Origin: Prevotellaceae bacterium UBA2738
GTDB lineage: Bacteria > Bacteroidota > Bacteroidia > Bacteroidales > Bacteroidaceae
Direction: 5' to 3'
Assembly (NCBI GenBank): GCA_002353585.1
Contig: DEJW01000023.1
Location: 10,824 to 74,823, forward strand
Length of the DNA stretch: 64,000 bases
Shown here: positions 43,928 to 52,147 of the stretch, piece by piece
Position numbering within the stretch: position 1 is the first letter of the stretch
Layout: each line of letters begins with the position of its first letter
Notes under the pieces: generated by a model
What the model was told of the DNA's origin: nothing
The model's database searches: none
Seen by the model: only the letters and a program-made list of their open reading frames with translations
Position numbers and translations under genes: made by a program

Positions 43928-43955
43928 AGGGCTTTCACCATGTGGTGGAAGCCCT
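43928..43955. terminator. Bidirectional hairpin between convergent genes
   Basis: AGGGCTTTCACC (43928-43939) pairs with GGTGGAAGCCCT (43944-43955), with one G-U, loop ATGT. Short A/T runs lie on both sides, so it can serve both the FadL-like gene and the sigma-factor gene. Confidence 0.65.
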
Positions 43956-43982
43956 ATATTTATTATATATAATGTATGTATC

Positions 43983-44579
43983 TTATGCCAGTTGCAGTTG
44001 CATGTTGTGTTCCTTTGCCAGTCGGCGCAGGTTTATCAGGGCATAGCGCATTCTGCCCAGGCTGGTGTTGATGCTCACGCCAGTGAGGGCGGCAATCTCC
44101 TTGAATGACAGGTTCTGGTAATAGCGCATCTGCACTACCTCTCTTTGTGCCTCAGGCAGAAAACCTATCATCGCCTTCACGTCAGCCAGCACCTGTGCGT
44201 TAGCCATGAGGTCTTCGCTGCTTGTTTCCATCAGCGTCTTGTCGCTCATTGATGAGATGTCGAAGTCGTCATCCATGTCTATTATCTGCTTAGTCTTCTG
44301 TCGGCGATACCAGTCCATGATAGCGTTATGGGCTATGCGTATCATCCATGCGTTAAACTTGCCCGTAGGGGTGTACTTTCTCATCTGCAGGTTAGTGATA
44401 GCCTTCAGGAAAGTCTCCTGGAAGATGTCGTTAGCCACTTCCTGGTTGTGCACAATAAAGATAATGTAAGAGAAGATGCCAGTCTTTGTTCGATTAAGTA
44501 ATTCATCGAACGCGCGGTTATTGCCTTCTACATACTCAACAGCCAACTCTTCGTCGGTCATTTGAGACAGTTTCTTCAT
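43983..44579 (-). CDS. ECF-type sigma-70 family RNA polymerase sigma factor
   Basis: A 198-residue sigma factor with regions 2 and 4 only. Region 2 appears as GNNRAFDELLNRT, YIIFIVHNQEVANDIFQETFLKAI and FNAWMIRIAHNAIMDWYRR; region 4 as VQMRYYQNLSFKEIAALTGVSINTSLGRMRYALINLRRL, a helix-turn-helix. No anti-sigma gene is adjacent, and the downstream side holds only the hairpin and the convergent FadL-like gene. The target regulon is not visible. A TAATTTTG promoter is 110 bases upstream on the minus strand. Confidence 0.93.
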   Translation of the reverse strand: MKKLSQMTDEELAVEYVEGNNRAFDELLNRTKTGIFSYIIFIVHNQEVANDIFQETFLKAITNLQMRKYTPTGKFNAWMIRIAHNAIMDWYRRQKTKQIIDMDDDFDISSMSDKTLMETSSEDLMANAQVLADVKAMIGFLPEAQREVVQMRYYQNLSFKEIAALTGVSINTSLGRMRYALINLRRLAKEHNMQLQLA

Positions 44580-44689
44580 ATTTTCTTTTTAATTGGTTTG
44601 AAAAGTAGAAGTTTCTTCTATAGGCAATAATGTTTAGTTAGTGTTATTAATTTTATTGTTTAAGTGTAAGTGTTATACACAATCGAGCG

Positions 44690-44697
44690 CAAAATTA
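44690..44697 (-). promoter_or_regulatory. Promoter of the ECF sigma gene (minus-strand TAATTTTG)
   Basis: CAAAATTA on the plus strand. A TTTG -33 box on the minus strand lies 20 bases upstream (complement near 44718). The leader is about 105 bases and AT-rich. Confidence 0.65.
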
Positions 44698-44765
44698 CAC
44701 AAAACTTGCGAAACGTGCAAATTTTTTAACATTTTTCGTACTATTTGGTGTAATAAAAGAGTGTT

Positions 44766-46664
44766 TTACTCGTTGTGGTAGCTCACTTCGTCCACATCGG
44801 TAATGTCGAGAATATTCTTCACTATGTCGGTCAGTTCCTGACTGCTGTGCACAAAGAATCTCATCTTGCAGGTCACTATCTCGTCCTCAGTCACGGTGTG
44901 TAGCATGTCTATTGACAGGTGCAGTCGGTTTGATATGCCGTCGATGATGTCTGATAGCAGGTGCTGTCTGTCCACAGCCTTCAGCGTAATGGTAGCGGGG
45001 AACACGCTCAGTTTGTCCTCCTTATAGTCCACAGCCACTATGTTGTCGCCCTGCTGCGATGCCTGGCTGATAGCCTCCTGGCAGTCGCGCCTGTGCACCA
45101 TTATCTGGTTGTCGGGCATGTGGAATCCTATCACCTCTTCGCCAGGGATAGGGTGGCAAACGGGGCATCTCACGTATTCAGGCTTAGGCAGATTGTCCAG
45201 ATACTGGTGTATGTTCTTCAGTGCCTTGTATGACTTAGCGCTGGTGCTCCAGCTCGTCTGTGGCCACACGTTAGGGTCGGTGCCTATCTCCACGCAGTCG
45301 CCTCGCTTCAGCCTTGTGCGCACCGATGCCAGGTGACCGTTTATCTTGGCGTATTTTGCATGCATGCCCACGCTGGTGTGTATGTTGAATGCAAAGTCTA
45401 TAGCCGTGGAGTGCTTAGGCAGCAGCACCGCCTTGCCGTCAGGGGTGTAAACCTGTATGTCGTCGTTGTAGAATGAGGCGCGCACCGACTGCATGAAGTA
45501 GTCATGTTCGTCGTTCTTGTGCTCCGCATTCTCAGCCACATCGTTCAGCAGCGAACGGAAATCCTTCAGCCACATGTTGATGTCTATCTCCCTCTCGCCG
45601 CTGTTGAAGAGGTAGCCCAGCATGGTCTTCTTCCTCATCTTCTCCGACTGTATATGCACCTCTTCCCATATACCGTAGTCAGAGAGCAGTTGGGTGTGGA
45701 AAGCCTGATAGCCGTTCTGCTTAGGCAGGTCTATATAGTTGATTATCGAGTTAGGGCGCTCCTTGAATTTGTCCGTCAGCAAGGAATAGATTTTCAGTAT
45801 CATATTCTTGTCTGACAGCTTATTGTTGCTTGGGAACACTATTCGTGTGAAGTGTCGGCACTCCAGGTGCTCGTAGTCCTCATCCTGCGTCTTCATCTTG
45901 CGCCACAGGTTATAGGGCTGTTTGTAAGCCACCTCGCGCTTGTATTCTATGCCGTTCTTGGTCAGTATGTCGTCCACCGTCTTGTTAAACGCCGCCATGC
46001 GCTTCTCGTCCATCTTGCGGTCCTTCTCTATCAGATCCAGAATCTTGCAGTACCACTGCGGACAGCGATAGCGGAACGACAGGTTCTCCAGCTCTATCTT
46101 GATGGTGTACAGCCCCAGTCGGTTAGCCAGCGGAGCATAGAAATAGTCCGTCTCGCCAGCTATCTTCATCTGCTTGTCGGGGCGCATAGAGTCCAGCGTG
46201 CGCATGTTATGCAGGCGGTCAGCCAGCTTTATCAGTATAGCCCTGATGTCGTAGTGCATGGAGTCCAGCATCTGCTTAAAGTTGTCCAGCTGCTTCGACA
46301 TGGCGTAGCTCTGCTTCTTCTGCTTCGTCACCACGCGCACCAGGAACGCCACGTCCTGACCGAACATATTCTCTATGTCCTCTATCGTCGTCGGTGTGTC
46401 CTCCACCACGTCGTGCAGGAAAGCCGCACACACGGGCGCAGCACCCAGTTGCAGCTCCTTCGCCACTATCAGCGCCACTGCTATCGGGTGTATTATGTAT
46501 GGTTCGCCCGTCTTGCGTCGTTGCTCGTGGTGAGCCTCCTTGGCACACATGAAAGCCTTCTTCACCAGCTTCATCTCCTCCTCAGTGGAGCGATTCTCCA
46601 TGGCAGAGAACACCTCATTAGCTCTGCGCAGTATCTCTTCTTCTGTAATTTCGTGCAGCTTCAT
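44766..46664 (-). CDS. RelA/SpoT homologue, probable ppGpp hydrolase with degenerate synthetase domain
   Basis: An RSH-family protein of 632 residues. I choose the ATG at 46664 because the longer frame would start from a TTG that is part of the -7 promoter box. The hydrolase domain is intact: GEPYIIHPIAVALI, FLHDVVEDTPTT (the HDxxED motif) and LIKLADRLHNMRTL. In the synthetase domain the conserved Asp in the D-x4-R motif is Cys (ECRHFTRIVF), the usual DYI before PK-NGY is NYI (NYIDLPKQNGYQAFHT), and the Q-I-R of the last motif is H-I-Q (EEVHIQSEKM), so ppGpp synthesis is doubtful. A TGS domain (VYTPDGKAVLLPKHSTAIDFAF) and a C-terminal ACT domain follow. No neighbouring gene explains its regulation. 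Confidence 0.88.
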   Translation of the reverse strand: MKLHEITEEEILRRANEVFSAMENRSTEEEMKLVKKAFMCAKEAHHEQRRKTGEPYIIHPIAVALIVAKELQLGAAPVCAAFLHDVVEDTPTTIEDIENMFGQDVAFLVRVVTKQKKQSYAMSKQLDNFKQMLDSMHYDIRAILIKLADRLHNMRTLDSMRPDKQMKIAGETDYFYAPLANRLGLYTIKIELENLSFRYRCPQWYCKILDLIEKDRKMDEKRMAAFNKTVDDILTKNGIEYKREVAYKQPYNLWRKMKTQDEDYEHLECRHFTRIVFPSNNKLSDKNMILKIYSLLTDKFKERPNSIINYIDLPKQNGYQAFHTQLLSDYGIWEEVHIQSEKMRKKTMLGYLFNSGEREIDINMWLKDFRSLLNDVAENAEHKNDEHDYFMQSVRASFYNDDIQVYTPDGKAVLLPKHSTAIDFAFNIHTSVGMHAKYAKINGHLASVRTRLKRGDCVEIGTDPNVWPQTSWSTSAKSYKALKNIHQYLDNLPKPEYVRCPVCHPIPGEEVIGFHMPDNQIMVHRRDCQEAISQASQQGDNIVAVDYKEDKLSVFPATITLKAVDRQHLLSDIIDGISNRLHLSIDMLHTVTEDEIVTCKMRFFVHSSQELTDIVKNILDITDVDEVSYHNE

Positions 46665-46700
46665 AAGCAACGTGATGTTTTTAATTAACGAATGATTTTG

Positions 46701-46708
46701 CAAAAATA
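46701..46708 (-). promoter_or_regulatory. Promoter -7 box of the RSH gene (minus-strand TATTTTTG)
   Basis: CAAAAATA on the plus strand. It is placed 37 bases before the chosen start codon and rules out the upstream TTG start. Confidence 0.55.
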
Positions 46709-46789
46709 CCTAAAAAAAATTATATCGCCAAATTTCTCGTTCCTTTTTTATATAACTGAAGCCAAAAACCTATTTTCTTCTTTTGTTCT

Positions 46790-46858
46790 TTCAATAATTT
46801 CGCCATACAACTCTTTGAGGGCAAGAAAGTCCGCATCGTATGGGATGCAGAGCTTTGA
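46790..46858 (+). pseudogene. Fragment of a Bro-N-type gene start
   Basis: A frame reading FAIQLFEGKKVRIVWDAEL then a stop resembles the first residues of Bro-N or DinD-like proteins (AIQLFEGKKVRxxWD). No remainder of such a gene follows, so this looks like a scar of a lost accessory gene at the boundary of the 46.9-54 kb accessory block. Confidence 0.35.
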
Positions 46859-46927
46859 AGTAGTACAAACTTATTCTGTATGTGCAAAAAAACAGAGAAT
46901 TTTCTTGCGTATTATTCATATTTTTAC

Positions 46928-46935
46928 TACATTTG
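46928..46935 (+). promoter_or_regulatory. Promoter -7 box TACATTTG of the HicB-like gene
   Basis: It matches TAnnTTTG, 17 bases before the start codon, implying a very short leader. Confidence 0.55.
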
Positions 46936-46951
46936 CGGCAAAATAGGGAAT

Positions 46952-47356
46952 ATGAAAGAAGTAATGGTGACAGTAGAGTATGCAGGAGACAATCTCAGCG
47001 CATACGTAGATGGAGCTCCAGTCATAGCTACGGGTAAGAATCTTCACGAGATAGAGCAGAACATGCAGGAGGCTGTAAAGGTTTACCTTGAGTCATGCAA
47101 GGAACTCGGCATAGAGCCCTCTGAGTCATTAAAAGGTGAAATAACTCTGAAGTTTCATATCGATGCTGCAACATTTATCAATTACTACAGCAATATCTTC
47201 ACCAAGGCGGCTCTCAGTCGCATAACGGGTATTAACGAGCGTCAGCTGTGGCACTATGCAGCAGGTGTGCACAAGCCACGCCAGCGCCAGTTAGAGAAGA
47301 TTCAGAATGGTGTATTCTCCTTAACCAAGGAGCTTCAGTCTTTCAGCCTGCTGTAA
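46952..47356 (+). CDS. HicB-like antitoxin/regulator with C-terminal helix-turn-helix (orphan)
   Basis: A 134-residue protein starting at the Met at 46952. The N-terminal half is a HicB fold (MVTVEYAGDNLSAYVDGAPVIATGKNLHEIEQNMQEAVKVYLE). The C-terminal half holds a DNA-binding helix-turn-helix (KAALSRITGINERQLWHYAAGVHKPRQRQLEKIQ). HicB proteins neutralise the HicA RNase, but no HicA-size gene lies on either side, so this is an orphan regulator or the survivor of a broken toxin-antitoxin pair. It has its own promoter and terminator. Confidence 0.8.
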   Translation: MKEVMVTVEYAGDNLSAYVDGAPVIATGKNLHEIEQNMQEAVKVYLESCKELGIEPSESLKGEITLKFHIDAATFINYYSNIFTKAALSRITGINERQLWHYAAGVHKPRQRQLEKIQNGVFSLTKELQSFSLL

Positions 47357-47377
47357 GTTCCGTTGCTAAAGAAACGT

Positions 47378-47416
47378 AATTCCCTGATGGTGTGTTGCAC
47401 TATCAGGGAATTTTTT
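47378..47416 (+). terminator. Terminator of the HicB-like gene; copy 1 of a duplicated module
   Basis: AATTCCCTGAT (47378-47388) pairs with ATCAGGGAATT (47402-47412), then a T run. The surrounding stretch from TGCTAAAGAAAC (47364) is repeated at 47509. Confidence 0.88.
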
Positions 47417-47508
47417 ATCATGGCGAGGCTGATATGTGAGGGGGGATAGGGAAATAAATAAAGAAGGGTTGATGATTACGCTTATGTAGTGCTTTACAGA
47501 ATATCATC

Positions 47509-47561
47509 TGCTAAAGAAACTTAATTCCCTGACGGGCATATTGCACTGTCAGGGATTTTTT
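47509..47561 (+). terminator. Copy 2 of the duplicated terminator module
   Basis: TGCTAAAGAAAC-TTAATTCCCTGA matches copy 1 with a single change, and TCCCTGAC (47526-47533) pairs with GTCAGGGA (47548-47555) before T5. It lies directly before the restriction-modification promoter and overlaps its -33 box (TTG 47541-47543), so a terminator arm and a promoter share bases. Confidence 0.75.
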
Positions 47562-47570
47562 GTACTTTTG
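47541..47570 (+). promoter_or_regulatory. Promoter of the HindVP-type restriction-modification genes
   Basis: TTG (47541-47543) and TACTTTTG (47563-47570) separated by 19 bases, 25 bases before the start codon. Confidence 0.75.
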
Positions 47571-47595
47571 TAAACAAATTCCAAATCGTGTTATA

Positions 47596-48669
47596 ATGAA
47601 AAATAAAATAGTACAACCAGGACTCTTTGGTCAAAAGCATTCGAGTAGAGATTATACCAAAGAAGAATGTTGGGGCAAAAATCAATTTAACAGTTCTTTT
47701 CCTGCATCTTTGGTGGCATATATGTACTCCAAAGGTATGAAGCCTGTATATATAAAAACAAATAAGGCTAACGAGACCTATCACACGACAATTGAAAGCA
47801 ACGAATTGTTAGGCATTGACCCGTTGAGCGATGATGCTTACTACAATTATGAAGCAGGCTATGCTCCATATGAGAAATATTATCAAGGAGAGCGTGAAAA
47901 GATAGACTTAGTTATGATGAATAACACAAGTAGTGAGCTTCTTTCTGGTCTTGAAGTTAAACTGACAGCTCTTCCTGATAATACAACCAAAAAACAACCC
48001 GAAACAGAATGGGGAACAGAAATAGTAATGCGTCCGCCGACAATTTGTTTTCTTGCATGCAGTATCTGTAGCAATTATGACAAAGCGAAGGACAGGGAAC
48101 GTCTTAGAAATATGTTACGCAATGTACCCCAAATAAATCATTGGGAGGAAATAGACGAGGTTCTTCCTCATTATTCTAAAATTTTGGATTCTATTCTCGC
48201 CATATCAACAGATATGTGTAACAAACAAAAACCTCTCATAATCCAACCTATCTGGAAGACTGAAGGTAATAAAATGCGCTTAAAGGAAGACTGCCTTGAT
48301 GTTTTTGTATGGTCAAACCTTAGTATAATACAAATGTGTTGTGCTGAGGATTCTAATAATATACGACGTATAAATCGTTTTCATCGCACAATCATTTGGC
48401 TATATAAAATGCTTCTTGACTTTGTGACATATGATACTTTTGACTACAAGCGTATAATTCGCTTACAGTCTTATAATCTTGCCAATGACAAAGCATTTGC
48501 TCTGCCCGGAAGCAAATCACATGTATTCCTTAATGGTCCAGAAATAGTTAAGCCTCGTGTTTCTAAATTTGAGATTAAAAACATAATTTTGGGTGGAGGC
48601 CAAGACTTACTTAGTCCTGAACGACGTTTTGATGCTGTGTTGGTTAATAGTCCTGATATTTTTGATTAA
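47596..48669 (+). CDS. HindVP-family type II restriction endonuclease
   Basis: A 357-residue endonuclease, starting at the Met at 47596 because the longer frame would begin before the promoter's -7 box. The pattern WGKNQFNSSFPASLVAYMY, GIDPLSDDAYYNYEAGYAPY and a PD-(D/E)xK-like core (KIDLVMMNN ... GLEVKLTALPD) match what I know of the HindVP family, whose prototype cleaves GRCGYC. The cutting site of this enzyme is not certain. A cytosine methyltransferase starts 3 bases after the stop, so the two form one system. The DNA is more AT-rich than the flanking housekeeping genes, a sign of transfer. Confidence 0.8.
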   Translation: MKNKIVQPGLFGQKHSSRDYTKEECWGKNQFNSSFPASLVAYMYSKGMKPVYIKTNKANETYHTTIESNELLGIDPLSDDAYYNYEAGYAPYEKYYQGEREKIDLVMMNNTSSELLSGLEVKLTALPDNTTKKQPETEWGTEIVMRPPTICFLACSICSNYDKAKDRERLRNMLRNVPQINHWEEIDEVLPHYSKILDSILAISTDMCNKQKPLIIQPIWKTEGNKMRLKEDCLDVFVWSNLSIIQMCCAEDSNNIRRINRFHRTIIWLYKMLLDFVTYDTFDYKRIIRLQSYNLANDKAFALPGSKSHVFLNGPEIVKPRVSKFEIKNIILGGGQDLLSPERRFDAVLVNSPDIFD

Positions 48670-48672
48670 TAT

Positions 48673-49662
48673 ATGAGAGTAGTAGATTTATTCTGTGGTT
48701 GTGGAGGTTTGAGTCTCGGCTTCCAGAAAGCAGGTTTTGACATAATTGCAGCCTATGATAAATGGGATGCGGCACTTAATGTTTATCGCATGAATTTTAA
48801 GCACCATGCAGAGAATATGGATTTAAGTAATGTATCTGATAGTGCAAATACGATTGCTTCGCATGAACCCGATATGATTATAGGAGGTCCACCGTGTCAG
48901 GACTTCTCGTCGGCAGGAAAGCGTAACGAAGATGGTGGACGTGGTGACCTAACTATTAATTACGCAGAAATCATTAGTCAGGTGCGCCCCAAATGGTTCG
49001 TAATGGAAAATGTAGCGCGTATAACAAAGACGCAAAAATTAATAGAAGCAAAGGAAATTTTTAAGGAGGCAGGATACGGACTTTCTCAGCAGGTACTTGA
49101 TGCAAGTTTCTGTGGAGTGCCACAAAAACGCAAGCGTTTCTTTCTTATTGGTAAGCTTCGTGAGATGGATGGTTTTATGGAACCATTCATAAATAGTGGT
49201 ATGGCTACTAAACCCATGACAATGCGAGATTATTTTGGAGATTCGCTTGGTATAGAATACTATTACCGTCATCCTCGCAGTTACCTTCGTCGTGGAATCT
49301 TTAGTATAGATGAACCAAGTCCTACAGTGCGTGGAGTTAATCGTCCTATGCCAAGTGGTTATAAAATACACGCCAATGACCCAGTGCAGACAAAAGAGGG
49401 AATACGTCCACTCACAACAGTTGAGAGAAGTTACATTCAGACCTTTCCGCGTAGCTTTAAATTTGAAGGTAACAAAACGGATGTTGAGCAGATGATAGGC
49501 AATGCTGTACCAGTAAATTTGGCAAAGTTTGTCGCTACAGCAATAACAAAATATATCGCAAGTCCACATCAGCATCGCTTCCTTGAAATAAGCTACGATA
49601 ACAAGGAACTCGAAGAGCGTCTTGCTTGGTGTGCAAGTGATTCATTACATGACGAAATATGA
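48673..49662 (+). CDS. DNA (cytosine-5) methyltransferase of the HindVP-type system
   Basis: A C5 methyltransferase of 329 residues that protects host DNA. Motifs in order: I (VDLFCGCGGLSLGFQ), IV with the catalytic Cys (GGPPCQDFS), VI (FVMENVARI), VIII (QKRKRFFLIG), a target-recognition stretch around residues 180-260 and X (MIGNAVPVNLAKFVATAI). All catalytic residues are present. It follows the endonuclease gene by 3 bases and precedes an uncharacterised gene by 4 bases, so three genes are probably transcribed together. Confidence 0.95.
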   Translation: MRVVDLFCGCGGLSLGFQKAGFDIIAAYDKWDAALNVYRMNFKHHAENMDLSNVSDSANTIASHEPDMIIGGPPCQDFSSAGKRNEDGGRGDLTINYAEIISQVRPKWFVMENVARITKTQKLIEAKEIFKEAGYGLSQQVLDASFCGVPQKRKRFFLIGKLREMDGFMEPFINSGMATKPMTMRDYFGDSLGIEYYYRHPRSYLRRGIFSIDEPSPTVRGVNRPMPSGYKIHANDPVQTKEGIRPLTTVERSYIQTFPRSFKFEGNKTDVEQMIGNAVPVNLAKFVATAITKYIASPHQHRFLEISYDNKELEERLAWCASDSLHDEI

Positions 49663-49666
49663 TATT

Positions 49667-50425
49667 ATGGCAACTAAACATAGACAAAGCGTAGTAGTTA
49701 CAAAAGACGAGGATTGTTATATACCAAGATATACTCTCGACAGGATAGAGGAAGAGGTGTGCAAGAATATATCTGGCATGGAATACACACATTGGGAGAA
49801 TGCAATAAAAATATGCATTGAAATAGAGCGTGAACCTCTTGATATATATAGATGTTTAAATACTACAGTTTCAACCTATGGTATAAGTGATAAAGATACA
49901 CAGAATATAGACAAAAGAATAAAAACGATTTTACTTCGTATATACATGCTGTTATATTATCATCATCGCGCTGATAAAATATACGAAATGTCTGTTTTTC
50001 CACCTTTACGTGAGTATGTCTGCAGATGTGAAAACTGTAACAACTATAATTTTAGTGGTATGATAGATGCTCCTCTTAATAAAATCATTGACTTGGAACG
50101 AGAGGTAAGGGAACTACGTGAAAAGAACTCACATACAGACAATGGCTCAACTGTTGAAGACAGAAAAAAGATTGTTCTGACTAATCAGAGCGAAATGGTG
50201 CGAGTCGTTAAAGCTATGTATATGGCTGGCTATTTCAAAAATTCAGATGGTTCTAATGTTAGTGAGGCTGAGGTAGGTAGAAAACTATGTGCAGATTTTG
50301 GACTCAAGTCAACATGGGACTCAATGGTACAGGCAGCCTATAAAAAGGAAAGTATAGCCGAAACTTTTGATACGCTTAAAGATAAAGCAGTAGAACACTA
50401 TAGGAAAGTAAATAAAATACTATAA
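49667..50425 (+). CDS. Unknown protein, third gene of the restriction-modification unit
   Basis: A 252-residue protein with no recognised domain. Start chosen at 49667, 4 bases after the methyltransferase stop; a Met six codons earlier would overlap it. The middle holds a C-x2-C-type pair (CRCENCNN, around residues 116-123), then a coiled-coil-like stretch (IIDLEREVRELREKN). The C-terminal helical part (EMVRVVKAMYMAGYFKNSDGSNVSEAEVGRKLCADFGL) has the shape of a DNA-binding or recruitment domain. It may be an accessory or control protein of the system. The composition is AT-rich, like its two neighbours. Confidence 0.65.
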   Translation: MATKHRQSVVVTKDEDCYIPRYTLDRIEEEVCKNISGMEYTHWENAIKICIEIEREPLDIYRCLNTTVSTYGISDKDTQNIDKRIKTILLRIYMLLYYHHRADKIYEMSVFPPLREYVCRCENCNNYNFSGMIDAPLNKIIDLEREVRELREKNSHTDNGSTVEDRKKIVLTNQSEMVRVVKAMYMAGYFKNSDGSNVSEAEVGRKLCADFGLKSTWDSMVQAAYKKESIAETFDTLKDKAVEHYRKVNKIL

Positions 50426-50480
50426 GGTGGCGCAACGGATACTATAAGGTGATACTATAAGTTAGTTCGCGCCATTTTCT

Positions 50481-50510
50481 TTGATAACTTTTTGATATTT
50501 CATAATTTTG
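50481..50510 (+). promoter_or_regulatory. Promoter of the primase/helicase operon
   Basis: TTG (50481-50483) and TAATTTTG (50503-50510) with 19 bases between. Just upstream, three copies of ATACTATAAG lie within a hairpin-closing pair GGCGC/GCGCC (about 50428-50473) that may end the previous transcript. Confidence 0.7.
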
Positions 50511-50516
50511 CGTTCG

Positions 50517-50686
50517 AGAAACTCTCACTCGAGCGCAATTTGTATTTGTGACGATGAGAGTAAACCTCCAACATTATTATTACACGTGTAATAGGGACAT
50601 ATTCTGAGCACGGAGTCCGTCACTTTCTGAAATCGTCTATGGGGAGTGAAGTGCGAGACATAACTTCCATAAAAATTAGATTAACA
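50517..50686 (+). promoter_or_regulatory. Long leader with a 16-bp palindrome
   Basis: The predicted 170-base leader has CTCTCA/TGAGAG and GTGACG/CGTCAC (50548-50553 with 50618-50623) enclosing the perfect 16-base palindrome TATTACACGTGTAATA (50578-50593). The palindrome looks like a dimeric repressor operator, the stems like leader RNA structure. There is no open reading frame with a known product in it. Confidence 0.45.
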
Positions 50687-52147
50687 ATGGAAGACAAAAA
50701 CAAGACCTGCTCTTTGGAGCAGGAGCTGGCTGAAAAGGCTGGCAAGTTAGTAGCTCAGCGCTCAGTGCGTGAGCAGGAAATGGTGCAACTGACGCTTGAC
50801 AGGATTGTTGAGGGCGTGGTGTCACACCAAAGTGAGATAGTGCAGTTGGTGGCATCCACCAAGGGGCATTGCGACAAACAGCTGAGGCAGCTGGTGACGG
50901 ATGCCGTGGTGCAGTCGGCTGACGGGTTGCTACTCTGTACGGACTATTCTCAGCGTGCAAAATCCGAACAGCAGGTGATGTGCTTTACGGGCAGTCACTG
51001 GGAGGTGATAGTGCCTGCTAAGTGGAAGATGTTCGTTGACCGCTGTGCCGCGAAGTGTGGTCTGCCTGTATCGAACTGTAAGGATCATGCGTTCATGAAT
51101 CAGCTGTATGAGAATGTCGCCTTTAACGTGAAGGGATATTATGAGCGCAGGATGCCTGCAGGCGAGGTGTGGCTCAATGCCCTTAACGGTACTCTGGAAC
51201 TGAGGAGTAACGGAACTGCAGTGTTGCGTGAACATCGTAAGGAGGATATGTTCCTCTATACGCTGAACTATGCTTATGAGCCTTCGGCTGAGTGTCAGCG
51301 GTGGCACAAGTTCCTTGACCGTGTGCTGCCTGAAGAGGAGGCACAGCGGGTGTTGGCTGAGTTTATAGGCTACTGCCTGATGCCAGACCACCGCATGGAG
51401 AAGATGCTGTGGCTGAAGGGTGAGGGACAGAACGGTAAGTCGGTGACGCTGGAGGTTATCGAGGCGTTGCTTGGCTCGGGTAACGTGAGTTACCTGAGTC
51501 TGTCAGACCTTACCAACGATGCCATAAAGCGTGCAGGCATTGAGGGCAAGATGCTGAACATAAGCCACGAGAGCGGTAAGGACGTGAACCCTAACGTGCT
51601 CAAGCAGTTGGCATCGGGCGAACGTGTAACCATAGAGCGTAAGTATCGTGATCCGCGTGAAATCAACAACTACGGCAAGTTCTTTGCCGCGTTCAACCAG
51701 ATGCCACGTGCCGAGGTTACGGGTGGTTATTTCCGCCGCATCTTCATCCTTCCATACGACGTGACTATCACCGAAGAGGAGAAGGACGACCAACTGGCTT
51801 TAAAGCTCAAGGAGGAACTGCCTGGCATACTCAACTGGGTGTTAAGTGCCTTGCCTGACTTCTTGGAGCGCAGGGCGTTTACTAGCAGTGACATCTGTAG
51901 GAAGGCGCTCAACATGTACCTCATGCAGTCAGACAGTGTCAGATTGTTTCTCAGCGAGATGTGTGAGTCGCAGGAGTACACAGTCACGGGTGATTCTCTT
52001 TTCAGGGCTTACAAGAACTACTGCACCGACTCGCTGCTTCACCCTGTTGGCAGGTCTAAGTTCTACCAACGCCTTGAAACGCTCACTCACAGCCGTGTGG
52101 AGTATGGTAATATGGTCTATTTCAAACTTAAACTCATTGAGTCATGA
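50687..52147 (+). CDS. Phage/plasmid-type primase-helicase (D5/P4-like)
   Basis: A replication ATPase of 486 residues from the Met at 50687, preferred because the 16 residues before it are in a leader-like segment. An N-terminal D5_N-like region (YCLMPDHRMEKMLWLKGEGQNGKSVTLEVIEALL contains Walker A, GEGQNGKS) is followed by the superfamily 3 helicase motif FFAAFNQMPRAEVTGGYFRRIFILPYD. Such proteins unwind or prime the DNA of phages, plasmids and satellites. The next gene, a CHC2 primase, overlaps by four bases (ATGA). No integrase or capsid gene lies nearby, so this is a partial or degraded element. Confidence 0.88.
   Translation: MEDKNKTCSLEQELAEKAGKLVAQRSVREQEMVQLTLDRIVEGVVSHQSEIVQLVASTKGHCDKQLRQLVTDAVVQSADGLLLCTDYSQRAKSEQQVMCFTGSHWEVIVPAKWKMFVDRCAAKCGLPVSNCKDHAFMNQLYENVAFNVKGYYERRMPAGEVWLNALNGTLELRSNGTAVLREHRKEDMFLYTLNYAYEPSAECQRWHKFLDRVLPEEEAQRVLAEFIGYCLMPDHRMEKMLWLKGEGQNGKSVTLEVIEALLGSGNVSYLSLSDLTNDAIKRAGIEGKMLNISHESGKDVNPNVLKQLASGERVTIERKYRDPREINNYGKFFAAFNQMPRAEVTGGYFRRIFILPYDVTITEEEKDDQLALKLKEELPGILNWVLSALPDFLERRAFTSSDICRKALNMYLMQSDSVRLFLSEMCESQEYTVTGDSLFRAYKNYCTDSLLHPVGRSKFYQRLETLTHSRVEYGNMVYFKLKLIES

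Noticed and set aside
46665..46703. TTG start that would lengthen the RSH protein by 13 residues
   Set aside because: The TTG is part of the TATTTTTG promoter box, so it is unlikely to be transcribed.
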